Assembly (NCBI RefSeq): GCF_023015985.1
Contig: NZ_JALKAO010000003.1
Location: 558,001-622,000 of the forward strand
Source of the DNA: Marivita sp. S6314
Lineage (GTDB): Bacteria > Pseudomonadota > Alphaproteobacteria > Rhodobacterales > Rhodobacteraceae
Reading direction: 5' to 3'
Length of the DNA stretch: 64,000 nucleotides
Shown: piece by piece, positions 52,847 to 62,008 of the stretch
Position numbering within the stretch: the first letter of the stretch is position 1
How the letters are laid out: each line of letters begins with the position of its first letter
Translations under genes and position numbers: made by a program
Notes under the pieces: generated by a model
Told to the model about the DNA's origin: nothing
Seen by the model: only the letters and a program-made list of their open reading frames with translations
The model's database searches: none

Positions 52847-55279
52847 TTAATACCGCACCCTGTCCATTCCGGGATCGTAAAGTGGACTCAGCGAGACATC
52901 GGCAGGCACGCGTGTTGTGGCGACCTCCAATTCATATGTTCCGCTTAGAACATAGTCCCGGTCGATTGCCGTATCGGCGCGCACGTAGCCCATGCCAATC
53001 GACCGTTCTAGAGCATGCCCGTACCCACCGGACGACAGCCAGCCGCACCTTTTACCGTTGCGGTAAATGGTTTCGCGGCCGGACAGGATGGTTGCGCCGT
53101 CCGTTGTAAAGGCCGCAAGCATCTTTTTGACGCCGCTGTCGCGCTGTGCGGCCACGGCATCGCGGCCCTTGAAGGGGATGTTTGACGTCAGTTTGACGGC
53201 CCAGCCCAAACCGGCTTCGTCTGGTGTGTGGTCCGGGCCGATGTCAGACGACCACGCGCGGTAGCCCTTTTCCAGTCGCAAGGTCTCGATCGCGCGGTAT
53301 CCGGCATTGCGCAGCCCATGCTTGGCCCCGGCCTTGTGCACGGCGTCAAACACCGTCACCGCATATTCGGATGGCAGGTGCAGCTCCCAGCCCAATTCGC
53401 CGACATAGGTGATGCGCAACGCCTGAACCGGACATCCGGCGATGCCGATCTGGCGTGCCGTGGCGAAAGGATGCGTATCGTTTGACATATCCGCGCGCGT
53501 GACCGCTGACAGGATGTCCCGGGCCTTGGGACCGAACAGCGAAAGCACGGCATTGGAGGATGTCACATCGACAAGCTGTGCATTCATGCCGTCCGGTATG
53601 TTGCGTCGGATCCAATCGAAATCATGGGTGGCAAAGCCGGTTCCGGTGACAATGTAGTAGGCGTCATACGCGGTGCGCACGCAGGTCACGTCACATTCGA
53701 TGCCGCCCTTGTCGTTCAGCATCTGGGTATAGATGATTGACCCCACTGGTTTGTCGACGCGGTTGGCTGCGATCCACTGCAACGCGGCTTCGGCGTCCGG
53801 GCCTTGCAGGACAAACTTGGCAAACGAGCTTTGGTCAAACAGCACGGCGGCCTCGCGCGCGGCCATGTGTTCGCGACCAACGGCAACGTGCCAGTTGGGG
53901 CGCTCAAACGTGTAGATATCGCGCGCCACTTCGCCATCTTCCGCGAACCAGTTGGGGCGTTCCCAGCCCAGTTTCTCACCAAACACAGCCCCGTGGGATG
54001 CGAGCCTGTCATAAAGCGGTGAGCGCCGACATGGGCGGCCACTTTCATGTTCCTCGGACGGCCACGCCATCGTGTAGTGTTTGCCGTAGGCCTCAAGCGT
54101 GCGGGTGCGCACCCAGTCAGTGTCGGTATGTGGCCTGCCAAAGCGGCGGATATCGACCGGCCACATGTCATAGGGGGGTGCCCCGTGTGTCACCCATTCG
54201 GCCAGCGCCATTCCGGCCCCACCACCGGCGGCAATGCCAAACGCGTTGAAACCCGCGCCCACAAAGACGTTTGCCATTTCGGGAGCCTCGCCAAGAATGA
54301 AGTTGCCATCCGGGGTGAAGCTTTCGGGGCCATTGATCAGCTGTTTGACACCCACGGTTTCCAGCTTGGGCACCCGGGGCAGGGCAAGGTCGATCAACTG
54401 TTCGAAATGGTCGAAGTTGGAGTCGAGAAGCTGGAAATCGAACGGATCGGGGATGCCATCCTTGGCCCAGGGAATGCCGTTGGGTTCATAGCCCCCCATG
54501 ACCAGTCCTCCGACCTCTTCCTTGTAATAGGTCAACCTGTCGGGATCGCGCAGCGTCGGCAGGTCGGATGGCAGGCCAAACGCTTCGGTCAGCATGTATT
54601 GGTGTTCCACCGACACCAGTGGAACGGTCACGCCGATGGTTTTGGCCAGATCGCGGGTCCATTGCCCGCAGCACAGAACCAGTTTTTCACAGGCGATATC
54701 GCCATGTTCGGTCCGCACGCCGACCAGTTTTCCGCGCTCTGTCAGGATTTCCGTCACCGGGGTGTTTTCCCGGATCACAGCACCCTTGGCGCGGGCCCCT
54801 TTCGCCAGGGCCTGCGTGATATCCGACGGGCTGGCCTGACCGTCTGTTGGCAGGAATGCCGCGCCGACGATGTCGGAAATGTCCATGAGCGGCCATAATT
54901 CCTGCGCTTCCTGTGGTGTCAGCAGGTGCATATCAAGCCCGAAGGAATGTGCGGTTGTGGCCTGTCGTTTGACCTCGGTCCAGCGTTCCTGCGTGCAGGC
55001 CAGCCGCAAGCCTCCGTTCATCTTCCATCCGGTGGCAAGACCCGTCTCGTCCTCCAGCGTGTTATATAGTTCGATCGAATACCCCAACAGCTGCGTGATG
55101 TTGGCGTTTGAACGCAACTGCCCGACCAGCCCTGCCGCATGCCATGTCGACCCGGATGTCAGGGCGGCCTTTTCCAGAAGCAGAACCTCCTGACCCATCC
55201 GCGCGAGGTGATATGCGGTCGAGCAACCAACGATGCCGCCACCGATGATGAGCGTCTGAGCAGAAGAAGGCAGCGTCAT
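52847..55279 (-). CDS. FAD dehydrogenase-GcvT fusion (dimethylglycine/sarcosine dehydrogenase-like)
   Basis: An 810-residue oxidative demethylase. The N-terminal DAO domain has IIGGGIVGCSTAYHLARMG, then SGSTWHAAGLVGQLRS, in which the His is the covalent flavin ligand in DMGDH. A FAO linker (~370-430) and GcvT-type tetrahydrofolate domains (~435-810, IECDVTCVRTAYDAYYI and AGYRAIETLRLEKGYRAWSSD) follow. It would demethylate an N-methyl glycine-like compound and load C1 onto THF. It is the last gene of a five-gene quaternary-amine operon; a 9-bp gap separates it from the phosphotransferase gene. Confidence 0.92.
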   Translation of the reverse strand: MTLPSSAQTLIIGGGIVGCSTAYHLARMGQEVLLLEKAALTSGSTWHAAGLVGQLRSNANITQLLGYSIELYNTLEDETGLATGWKMNGGLRLACTQERWTEVKRQATTAHSFGLDMHLLTPQEAQELWPLMDISDIVGAAFLPTDGQASPSDITQALAKGARAKGAVIRENTPVTEILTERGKLVGVRTEHGDIACEKLVLCCGQWTRDLAKTIGVTVPLVSVEHQYMLTEAFGLPSDLPTLRDPDRLTYYKEEVGGLVMGGYEPNGIPWAKDGIPDPFDFQLLDSNFDHFEQLIDLALPRVPKLETVGVKQLINGPESFTPDGNFILGEAPEMANVFVGAGFNAFGIAAGGGAGMALAEWVTHGAPPYDMWPVDIRRFGRPHTDTDWVRTRTLEAYGKHYTMAWPSEEHESGRPCRRSPLYDRLASHGAVFGEKLGWERPNWFAEDGEVARDIYTFERPNWHVAVGREHMAAREAAVLFDQSSFAKFVLQGPDAEAALQWIAANRVDKPVGSIIYTQMLNDKGGIECDVTCVRTAYDAYYIVTGTGFATHDFDWIRRNIPDGMNAQLVDVTSSNAVLSLFGPKARDILSAVTRADMSNDTHPFATARQIGIAGCPVQALRITYVGELGWELHLPSEYAVTVFDAVHKAGAKHGLRNAGYRAIETLRLEKGYRAWSSDIGPDHTPDEAGLGWAVKLTSNIPFKGRDAVAAQRDSGVKKMLAAFTTDGATILSGRETIYRNGKRCGWLSSGGYGHALERSIGMGYVRADTAIDRDYVLSGTYELEVATTRVPADVSLSPLYDPGMDRVRY

Positions 55280-55288
55280 GGCGGATCC

Positions 55289-56164
55289 TTACGTGTTTTG
55301 GAAGTCTTGCAGGGCGGCATCGAACCGCGCCAGGTTTTCGGCGGTGTAGGCGGCGTAATCAAAGTCCAGTTCGGAATGGATCTCCGAGGTCATGGACCAA
55401 AGGGCTTCGCGCATCAGGGATGTGCATTTCATCGCCTGATAGGCGCGCCAATGGGTCGATGCGGGGGCGTCGAAATACTGCTCCAGCATCGCGGCCTCCT
55501 GCGCTTCGGAAAACCCGTTATTCCCCGCCAGCCCGGCCAGATCGAACAGTGGCGTGTTGAACCCGCCATATTCCCAGTCGATCAGCCAAAGCTGCGTCCC
55601 ATCGTCGAGGATATTCGCCGCCAACAGATCATTGTGCCCGATCACCAGCGTGACGGCGCCGGTTGCCGCTTCCAGACTGTCCAGTTGCCGCATCAACGCG
55701 GGCAGCTTGGCACTGTGGCCCGAGCCATCCGACCGCAAGCGCGTTGCGTAGGTGCGGTTCACCTGAAAGGGCCAGAAGGTCAGGACCGGGGTCGTCAGAT
55801 GGCTTCCCAGCGCGTGATGCGTGGTTTTCAGAAGATCGACGATGCGCGGCACGTTGCACGGGTCGCGGGCCATCTCCTCGTCAAAGGTCTGCGCCTCGAT
55901 GAACTCCAGTACCAGAACACCGGGTTCGTGGTGATGCACCGCGGGCGATACGCCCGCCGCCTCAGCCGCGCGGCTGAGGGCCAGTTCATTCCAGCGCAGC
56001 ACGCCATGTTCGGGAATATCCTCGCCCAACCGTACAACAAAGCGGCGGTCACCGTCCGTCACCCGGAGGTTTACATTGGTGATCCCGCCACTGAGCGGTT
56101 CAATCTGGGTCGGGTTGTCAAAACATGACAGCTTGGCCCCGCGGGTGATGGCATCTTGTGTCAT
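55289..56164 (-). CDS. choline kinase-like phosphotransferase (APH fold)
   Basis: A 291-residue aminoglycoside-phosphotransferase-fold kinase. The Gly loop region is PLSGGITNVNLRV, the Lys-equivalent strand FVVRLG, the catalytic loop VIGHNDLLAANILDD with Asp, and the metal motif LIDWEYGGFNTPLFDLA. This composition is typical of choline/ethanolamine kinases and LicA-like proteins, so phosphorylation of an amino alcohol is likely. It overlaps proW by four bases and precedes the DMGDH-like gene. Why a kinase lies within a betaine-type importer operon is unexplained. Confidence 0.85.
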   Translation of the reverse strand: MTQDAITRGAKLSCFDNPTQIEPLSGGITNVNLRVTDGDRRFVVRLGEDIPEHGVLRWNELALSRAAEAAGVSPAVHHHEPGVLVLEFIEAQTFDEEMARDPCNVPRIVDLLKTTHHALGSHLTTPVLTFWPFQVNRTYATRLRSDGSGHSAKLPALMRQLDSLEAATGAVTLVIGHNDLLAANILDDGTQLWLIDWEYGGFNTPLFDLAGLAGNNGFSEAQEAAMLEQYFDAPASTHWRAYQAMKCTSLMREALWSMTSEIHSELDFDYAAYTAENLARFDAALQDFQNT

Positions 56165-58152
56165 AGACCCAACCTTTTCTTCTGAGTGTCTGACAAGGCA
56201 TGAACGATCCGGTCCGCAATGATCGCGATGAAAGCCACGGACAGGCCCGCAACGATCCCTTGCCCGGCATTGGCCTTGGTCAGCGCGATATAGACTTCCT
56301 GACCCAGATCACGCGTGCCGACCAGCGCGGTGATGACCAGCATCGACAGGGCCAGCATGATGGTCTGGTTCACCCCCAACAAAAGCTGCGGCGTCGCCAA
56401 AGGCAGTTTCACCCGCCACAAAAGCTGTCGCGGTGTGCATCCCGCCATTTTCCCGGCTTCGAGCAGTTGCGGCGGCACTTCCCGGATCCCGTGTGCGGCA
56501 TAGCGCACGGCAGGGGCCAGCGCGTACAATACCACCGCGATCATGGCGCTGAAATCGCCCACCCGGAACAGCATCACGACCGGGATCAGGTACACGAAAG
56601 ACGGCAGGGTTTGCAGCGTGTCCATGAGCCCCAAGATCACCCGACCGGCGCCCGGTTTCTGCGCGGCCCAGATGCCCAATGGTGTCCCGATCAGCACCGC
56701 GATGAACACCGACACACCGCAAAGATACAGCGTGACCATCGCCTTGCCCCAAAGGCCCGAGGCGGCAATGAACCCCATCATCAGCGCAGCGGCGACACCC
56801 AGCTTCCATCCCGCGACACGCCAGGCGATCAGGCCGGTTGCGATAATCCCCCAGGCCCAGGGGATGCCGGAAAAGAACTTCTTGACCGGCAGCAGTAGCG
56901 TTGTCAGCAGCACCGTCTTGATGGCTTCAAGCGTGTCAAAGAAATTGACGTTGATCCACTCCATCCCATCCGACCAGAACCGCCCGGTGCTGATCTTCCA
57001 GTCATCGGGATAGCTTTGCACTGCGGGCAGGACCTGACCCAGAAGGAACGTGCCCAGCACGATCACCACAACGGTTGTTGTCCAGGGGTGGCGCTGCATC
57101 AAGGTGCCGGTGCGTGGATGCTGCATCCGGCGTTCGGAAAACGCCTGGCTGGCCCGGTCCAGCGCGATGGCCATCACGACGATAGCCAAACCCGCCTCAA
57201 TCCCGCCCCCGATATCAAGCTTGCGCAGGCTTGCCAGAACATCGAACCCAAGCCCACCGGCACCGATCATCGACGCGATGATCACCATGTTCAGGGTCAG
57301 CATGATCACCTGATTGACCCCGACCATCAGGGTTGGTGTCGCCGCAGGGACCAGCACTTTCCATGTCATCTGGCGCTGCGTCGCCCCCATCATGCGACCG
57401 GCCTCAAGCAGTTCTTCGGGCACGCCGCGCAATGCCACGATGGTCACCCGGATCATGGGCGGCATGGCATAGATGACCGTTGCAACAAGAGCCGCCACCG
57501 GGCCAAATCCGAAGAGGATGAGGATGGGCACCAGATAGGCAAAGACCGGCACGGTTTGCATCAGGTCCAATACTGGCCGCAGCATCCTGTCGACCCACGC
57601 AGACCGATAGGCCAGGATGCCAAGCCCCAAACCACCCACCGCACCGATGGGAACGGCCACAAGAACCGATGCCAGCGTGATCATTGCGCTGTCCCACTGG
57701 CCGAACACGGCCAGATACAGGAAACATGCGCCGACCAGGGCGGCCAGAGCCCAATCGCGTGCGTAATGCCCGATGGCGACAGCGATGGCGATCACCGCGA
57801 TCCAGCTGAGCGACGGAGCCACTTGTACGGCTGTATCGCCTATTCCGGATTGAAAGCCTTCGATCAACAGGTTTCGCAGGAACTGATAGGGCTGTTCGAT
57901 CACCCACGCGATGGCGCGGGTCAGGTCCCGGAACGTGAACAGCCCAAAGTTCGCGGCGTTGACCAGCCAGTCAAGAAAACCGCTGATCACCGTGTCGGTG
58001 TTGAGCTGGTACTGGCTTGGGAAGCGGATGATCCAGCGCGCGTCCAGAGCCTTGTATATCTGAAACGAATACTGTGACAGCGCCCACGTAACCGCGAACA
58101 GACCTACCCAGAAAAGCCGCGCGCGGGTGATATGACGCGATAGCGCTTGCAT
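56161..58152 (-). CDS. proW: fused double-domain glycine betaine/proline ABC permease
   Basis: A 663-residue inner-membrane protein with two ProW/OpuAB domains in tandem. Domain 1 (~150-345) has LEAGRMMGATQRQMTWKVLV; domain 2 (~430-655) has LLEAGKMAGCTPRQLLWRVK, both the EAA coupling loop. An N-terminal extension with further spans (~15-130) precedes them. The chain corresponds to a fused permease pair. It overlaps proV by one base (TGATG) and the kinase by four bases, so the whole unit is translated as one operon. Confidence 0.92.
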   Translation of the reverse strand: MQALSRHITRARLFWVGLFAVTWALSQYSFQIYKALDARWIIRFPSQYQLNTDTVISGFLDWLVNAANFGLFTFRDLTRAIAWVIEQPYQFLRNLLIEGFQSGIGDTAVQVAPSLSWIAVIAIAVAIGHYARDWALAALVGACFLYLAVFGQWDSAMITLASVLVAVPIGAVGGLGLGILAYRSAWVDRMLRPVLDLMQTVPVFAYLVPILILFGFGPVAALVATVIYAMPPMIRVTIVALRGVPEELLEAGRMMGATQRQMTWKVLVPAATPTLMVGVNQVIMLTLNMVIIASMIGAGGLGFDVLASLRKLDIGGGIEAGLAIVVMAIALDRASQAFSERRMQHPRTGTLMQRHPWTTTVVVIVLGTFLLGQVLPAVQSYPDDWKISTGRFWSDGMEWINVNFFDTLEAIKTVLLTTLLLPVKKFFSGIPWAWGIIATGLIAWRVAGWKLGVAAALMMGFIAASGLWGKAMVTLYLCGVSVFIAVLIGTPLGIWAAQKPGAGRVILGLMDTLQTLPSFVYLIPVVMLFRVGDFSAMIAVVLYALAPAVRYAAHGIREVPPQLLEAGKMAGCTPRQLLWRVKLPLATPQLLLGVNQTIMLALSMLVITALVGTRDLGQEVYIALTKANAGQGIVAGLSVAFIAIIADRIVHALSDTQKKRLGL

Positions 58153-59165
58153 CAGCCCCGCCCGACCAGAACGTCGATCACGGCACGTGCCGTGATCTGG
58201 CCGATGACCTTGCCGTCCTGCATCACCTTGAACGGTGCATCCGCGCGCTCGACCTGATCGGCGATCGACTCGATGGTTGCGTTATGGGCCACTTCACCGG
58301 CAAAGCTGTCACTTGTCGCGGGTTCCATCCGGCTTTTGGCGCGGATCACCTTGGCGCGGGCCACGTGTTTGGTGAAGTCGGCGACATAGTCGGTCGCGGG
58401 GTTCTGAACCAGATCTTCCGGCGTGGCAATTTGTTCGATCACGCCGTCTTTCATCACCGCGATCCTGTCAGCAAGGCGAATGGCCTCGTCAAAGTCATGT
58501 GTTATGAAGACGATTGTTTTTTTGAGCATGTTTTGCAGCCGCAGGAATTCATCCTGCATTTCGCGGCGGATCAGCGGATCAAGGGCGGAAAACGGTTCGT
58601 CCAAAAACCATAGATCGGGTTCGACGATCAGGCTGCGTGCGATGCCCACACGCTGCTGCTGGCCGCCGGACAATTCGCGCGGGTAACAGCCTTCGCGCCC
58701 TTCCAGTCCGACAAGGTCAATCACGGTCTTCGCGCGTGCAAGACGGGCTGCGCGTTCCACCCCTTGGATTTCAAGCGGAAAGGCGACGTTCTCCAGAACG
58801 GTCAGATGCGGCATCAGCGCGAATTGCTGAAACACCATACCCATTTTCTTGCGCCGGATTTCGATCAGTTCGGCATCGGACGCGCGCAGGAGGTCGCGGC
58901 CATCAAACTCGATTTCGCCCGAGGTGGGTTCAACCAAGCGGGACAGGCAGCGAACCAAGGTGGATTTGCCCGAGCCGGACAAACCCATGATGACAAAGAT
59001 CTCTCCTTGTAGGATCTGCACGTTTGCATCGCGCACGGCGCCAATCACATTGGCCTGTGCCAAGGCCGCCGCATCTGGCACGCGACCTTGCGCCAACAAG
59101 GCGTCGGCTCCTGTCCCGTAAAGCTTCCACACGTGGCGGCAATCGAGAATGACGGATTTATCCAT
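58152..59165 (-). CDS. proV: glycine betaine/quaternary amine ABC ATPase
   Basis: A 337-residue ATPase. Walker A MGLSGSGKSTLVRC, Q-loop VFQQFALMPHLTV, signature LSGGQQQRVGIARSL, Walker B WFLDEPFSALDP and switch FITHDFDEAI are intact. The N-terminal leader before the ABC core (VWKLYGTGADALLAQGRV) is typical of ProV/OpuAA. The C-terminal ~70 residues are a CBS-like remnant (SIADQVERADAPFKVMQDGK). Start 59165 has a GAGG site; the in-frame GTG 59189 is rejected. It is 118 bp downstream of proX. Confidence 0.93.
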   Translation of the reverse strand: MDKSVILDCRHVWKLYGTGADALLAQGRVPDAAALAQANVIGAVRDANVQILQGEIFVIMGLSGSGKSTLVRCLSRLVEPTSGEIEFDGRDLLRASDAELIEIRRKKMGMVFQQFALMPHLTVLENVAFPLEIQGVERAARLARAKTVIDLVGLEGREGCYPRELSGGQQQRVGIARSLIVEPDLWFLDEPFSALDPLIRREMQDEFLRLQNMLKKTIVFITHDFDEAIRLADRIAVMKDGVIEQIATPEDLVQNPATDYVADFTKHVARAKVIRAKSRMEPATSDSFAGEVAHNATIESIADQVERADAPFKVMQDGKVIGQITARAVIDVLVGRG

Positions 59166-59283
59166 GCGGACCTCGGGCGCAGCTGTCACAAGCCGGGTCA
59201 GACCGGCGCGAAAGCTGGGGTGGAACGGTGATCAGGTGGGACCGGACGCAGCTACACGCAGCGCCCGGTGCGGATCAGCGGGT

Positions 59284-60216
59284 TTATTGCGCGATCCAGC
59301 CTTTCCAGGCGGATTCATTGTCAGCCATCCAAGCCGCAACAACCTCTTCCACGGATTTGCCGTTCAGATCGACATCCGCCACCATGGCGCCCATGTCTTC
59401 ATTCGAGATATTGAAGTTCTCGATCACCTTCGCCGCGCCGGGCCACTGATCGGGCAAACCCGCCCAGGCGGCTTTCCAGATCGGGCCGGTTGGTTTGCCG
59501 CAATCATACGCGGCGTTGGGGTTAATGCCGACCGACGGGTCGTTGTAGCATTCGGCCGAATATTTCGGGAATTCAACAAAGCTGCCGTCGTATTTCGCCG
59601 GTGCCCAGTGTGGGGCATAAACCCAAAGGACAATCGGATCCTGACGCTGATACGCCGCTTCAAGTTCGGCAAACAGCGCCGCATCCGTGCCGGCATGGAC
59701 CACTTCGAAATCCAGGCCCAACGCCTCGACCCGTTCTTCGTCAAACCCGCCCCATGTGACGGGACCACCCAGATACCGCCCCAGGGGGGCTGTTTCGGCT
59801 GTGGCAAATTCCTGCGCGCAATCGTTCAGAGCTTCCCAGTTCGGCAGCCCCGGGCATCGCTCTTCCATGTAGGCGGGGTACCACCATTCCTCGATGGCCA
59901 GCATGCCGGTTTCGCCCATGTTCACCACATTGCCCGATGCAACCGCTTCGTCGAGCGCTTCGCGTCCGGTGGTTTCCCAGATTTCCATCGCCAGATGCAG
60001 ATCACCGGTTTTGAGCCCCGCAAACTGCGCAATGTAGTCGGCCTGCACATATTCGATGTTGTTGCCCGCTTCTTTCAGGACTTCTCCCATCAGGGTCGTT
60101 GTAATCAACTGACCCGACCAATCATGCAGCGTGAGCTTGATGGGGTCGCTGGAATCCTGCGCCAGCACAGGGGTCGCGGCAAGGCAAGCAGCAGTCAGGA
60201 CGGACAGGTGTTTCAT
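59284..60216 (-). CDS. proX: glycine betaine-type ABC substrate-binding protein
   Basis: Periplasmic receptor of 310 residues (OpuAC family). A signal peptide runs to about residue 20 (PVLAQ). Mature protein has LTLHDWSGQLIT, EIWETTGREALDEAV, EEWWYPAYMEERCPGLPNWE and PIVLWVYAPHWAP. These Trp/Tyr residues are candidates for an aromatic cage for a quaternary ammonium. Exact ligand (betaine, choline, carnitine) is unresolved. First gene of the proXVW-kinase-DMGDH operon; divergent from the phosphatase gene. Confidence 0.93.
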   Translation of the reverse strand: MKHLSVLTAACLAATPVLAQDSSDPIKLTLHDWSGQLITTTLMGEVLKEAGNNIEYVQADYIAQFAGLKTGDLHLAMEIWETTGREALDEAVASGNVVNMGETGMLAIEEWWYPAYMEERCPGLPNWEALNDCAQEFATAETAPLGRYLGGPVTWGGFDEERVEALGLDFEVVHAGTDAALFAELEAAYQRQDPIVLWVYAPHWAPAKYDGSFVEFPKYSAECYNDPSVGINPNAAYDCGKPTGPIWKAAWAGLPDQWPGAAKVIENFNISNEDMGAMVADVDLNGKSVEEVVAAWMADNESAWKGWIAQ

Positions 60217-60302
60217 GTGATGTCTCCCTTTGGGTGCCGGCGCTTTGGTTAAAAAAACTTGGGGTGACGCGTCGGCTTGGTGGGAATACTCACCGACAAC
60301 AG

Positions 60303-60329
60303 TTGTTCAAATCAACAAAAATCAACAAA
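60303..60329. promoter_or_regulatory. TTGTT/AACAA repeats, candidate DeoR operator
   Basis: TTGTT (60303-60307) faces AACAA (60314-60318), and ATCAACAAA recurs as 10-bp-spaced direct repeats at 60311 and 60321. The block sits between proX (start 60216) and the phosphatase (start 60416). Repeated short motifs on one face of the helix are typical of DeoR-family sites; inferred. Confidence 0.45.
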
Positions 60330-60415
60330 TGATATTAGAAATTGTCGTTTTCAATTGCGAGATGCTCAAGATATGGTCACATCAAGGAGACCTTTCGACA
60401 GGTGCGAATTTGCCT

Positions 60416-61186
60416 ATGACCGACCTGCAAACCCGACTCGAGGCCGCCCAGAGAATCGCACGGGACGCGGCATCCGTGGCGATGGCGCATTTCCGACAGC
60501 CGCTGGATGTGACCGCGAAATCCGATGACAGCCCGGTCACAATCGCTGATCAGGCCACCGAACGCGCAATCCGCAGCGCGCTGGGCACCGCCTTTCCCGG
60601 TGAGACGATATTCGGCGAAGAGTTCGGCCAGAGCGGGTCGCACGAGGATATGTGGATCGTTGATCCCATCGACGGCACGCGGTCCTTCATCACCGGATTG
60701 CCGCTTTTCGGGATGCTGCTGGGCTATGTGTCGGGCGATGGTCCTCAGGTTGGTGTGATCAACATGCCTGCGCTGAACGAACTCTATGCCGGTGCGCGCG
60801 GTCTTGGGGCAACGCTCAATGGACAGCGCGTGTCGGTGTCCGGATGCACGTCATTGTCGGAAGCGCGGTTGTTCCTGAACGAGGCTGACAAGATGGCCGT
60901 TGAGACGCCTGACATATTCGCGCGTCTGGTCACGGCAGGAGGCCTGCGCAGGCTTGGCGCGGATTGTTATCCGCATGCGCTGGTGGCCAGTGGTCATGCG
61001 GATGCGGTGGTTGACTACGGGCTTCAGCCATATGATTACCTGCCCGTCGCGGCGGTGGTCGAAGCCGCCGGCGGGGTGATGACGGATTGGCAGGGCAATA
61101 CATTGACGCTGCAGTCCGATGGCCGAACCCTGACCGCCGCAACACCGGATTTGCACGCAGAGCTACTGGAACTGGTTCACACATGA
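60416..61186 (+). CDS. inositol monophosphatase-family phosphatase (HisN-like)
   Basis: A 256-residue Mg-dependent phosphatase. Seen: DDSPVTIADQATERAIRSAL, GEEFGQSG (metal Glu), WIVDPIDGTRSFITGLPLFG (the core DPxDGT motif) and the C-terminal PYDYLPVAAVVEAAGGVMTD (metal Asp). Best match is the histidinol-phosphatase HisN subgroup, but another phosphomonoester is possible: it is coupled to a DeoR gene (ATGA overlap) and faces the betaine importer and kinase operon. ATG 60416; the longer frame has no RBS and is unlike the family. Confidence 0.9.
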   Translation: MTDLQTRLEAAQRIARDAASVAMAHFRQPLDVTAKSDDSPVTIADQATERAIRSALGTAFPGETIFGEEFGQSGSHEDMWIVDPIDGTRSFITGLPLFGMLLGYVSGDGPQVGVINMPALNELYAGARGLGATLNGQRVSVSGCTSLSEARLFLNEADKMAVETPDIFARLVTAGGLRRLGADCYPHALVASGHADAVVDYGLQPYDYLPVAAVVEAAGGVMTDWQGNTLTLQSDGRTLTAATPDLHAELLELVHT

Positions 61187-61953
61187 CCACGCCAACGTCG
61201 AAATACAGCGAGGAAATCCTGCGTCGTGTCGACATGATGGGCACGGTGACGGTGCAGGAACTGTCGCAACTCATGGGGGTGTCGGACCAGACCATTCGCC
61301 GCGTGACCCGGCCCTTGGCCGAACGCGGTGCCTTGAACAAGGTGCATGGCGCTTTGGTGTCCACCAAGTCCGCGCTTGATCCGCCGTTTCTGTCGCGGAT
61401 GACGCTCAACCGCGAGGCCAAGATCGCCATAGCCAACACGGTTGCATCCATGATCAAGGACGGTGACAGCCTGATTATCGACACCGGGTCGACCTCGGCC
61501 TTTATCGCGCAAATGCTGCGTGATCGCCGCGAATTGACGGTTGTGACAAATTCCGCCTTTGTCGCCAGCACGCTTGCGATGATCCCGGGCAACAACGTGT
61601 CGATGGCGGGCACGCAACTGCGTGATCACGACGGGGCGTCGTTTGATCGGTCGGCCTTTCAGGTGGTTGAGCGTGCCAAGGTCGAGTACTGCGTCCTTTC
61701 GGCCTCAATGGCGCATCCCGAAAACGGATTTCTGGTGCATGAACAATGCGAAGTGGACATGGCCTTTGCCATGATGGACAGCGCGGCGCGGTCGATCATG
61801 GCGGTGGATGCGTCCAAGTTTCAGCCGCAATCGCGCAAACCCGCCCTTCGCCAACCGGATCTGAAAAAGGGCGATATCCTTGTCACGGACCTGGATCCGC
61901 CCGAAACCTTCCGCGCGGCATTGGCGCATCTTGATATCCGGGTTGCCCGGTAA
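61183..61953 (+). CDS. DeoR/GlpR-family repressor
   Basis: A 256-residue regulator. The N-terminal DeoR HTH is at ~8-60 with SEEILRRVDMMGTVTVQELS and MGVSDQTIRRVTRPLAERG; the C-terminal DeoRC sugar-phosphate sensor domain (~75-235) has SLIIDTGSTSAFIAQ and a phosphate-binding-like loop. DeoR proteins respond to phosphorylated metabolites, which fits a locus with a kinase and a phosphatase. It overlaps the phosphatase stop by four bases and likely controls both divergent units. Confidence 0.92.
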   Translation: MTTPTSKYSEEILRRVDMMGTVTVQELSQLMGVSDQTIRRVTRPLAERGALNKVHGALVSTKSALDPPFLSRMTLNREAKIAIANTVASMIKDGDSLIIDTGSTSAFIAQMLRDRRELTVVTNSAFVASTLAMIPGNNVSMAGTQLRDHDGASFDRSAFQVVERAKVEYCVLSASMAHPENGFLVHEQCEVDMAFAMMDSAARSIMAVDASKFQPQSRKPALRQPDLKKGDILVTDLDPPETFRAALAHLDIRVAR

Positions 61954-62008
61954 TCCTCTGGCAGCAGGCGTTGTTACGATGTGCATTCAGCCGGTGCGGG
62001 TCCTGTGA

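Noticed and set aside
57016-58077. 353-codon plus-strand frame opposite proW
   Set aside because: His/Gln/Asp-rich shadow of the permease gene; no start signal.
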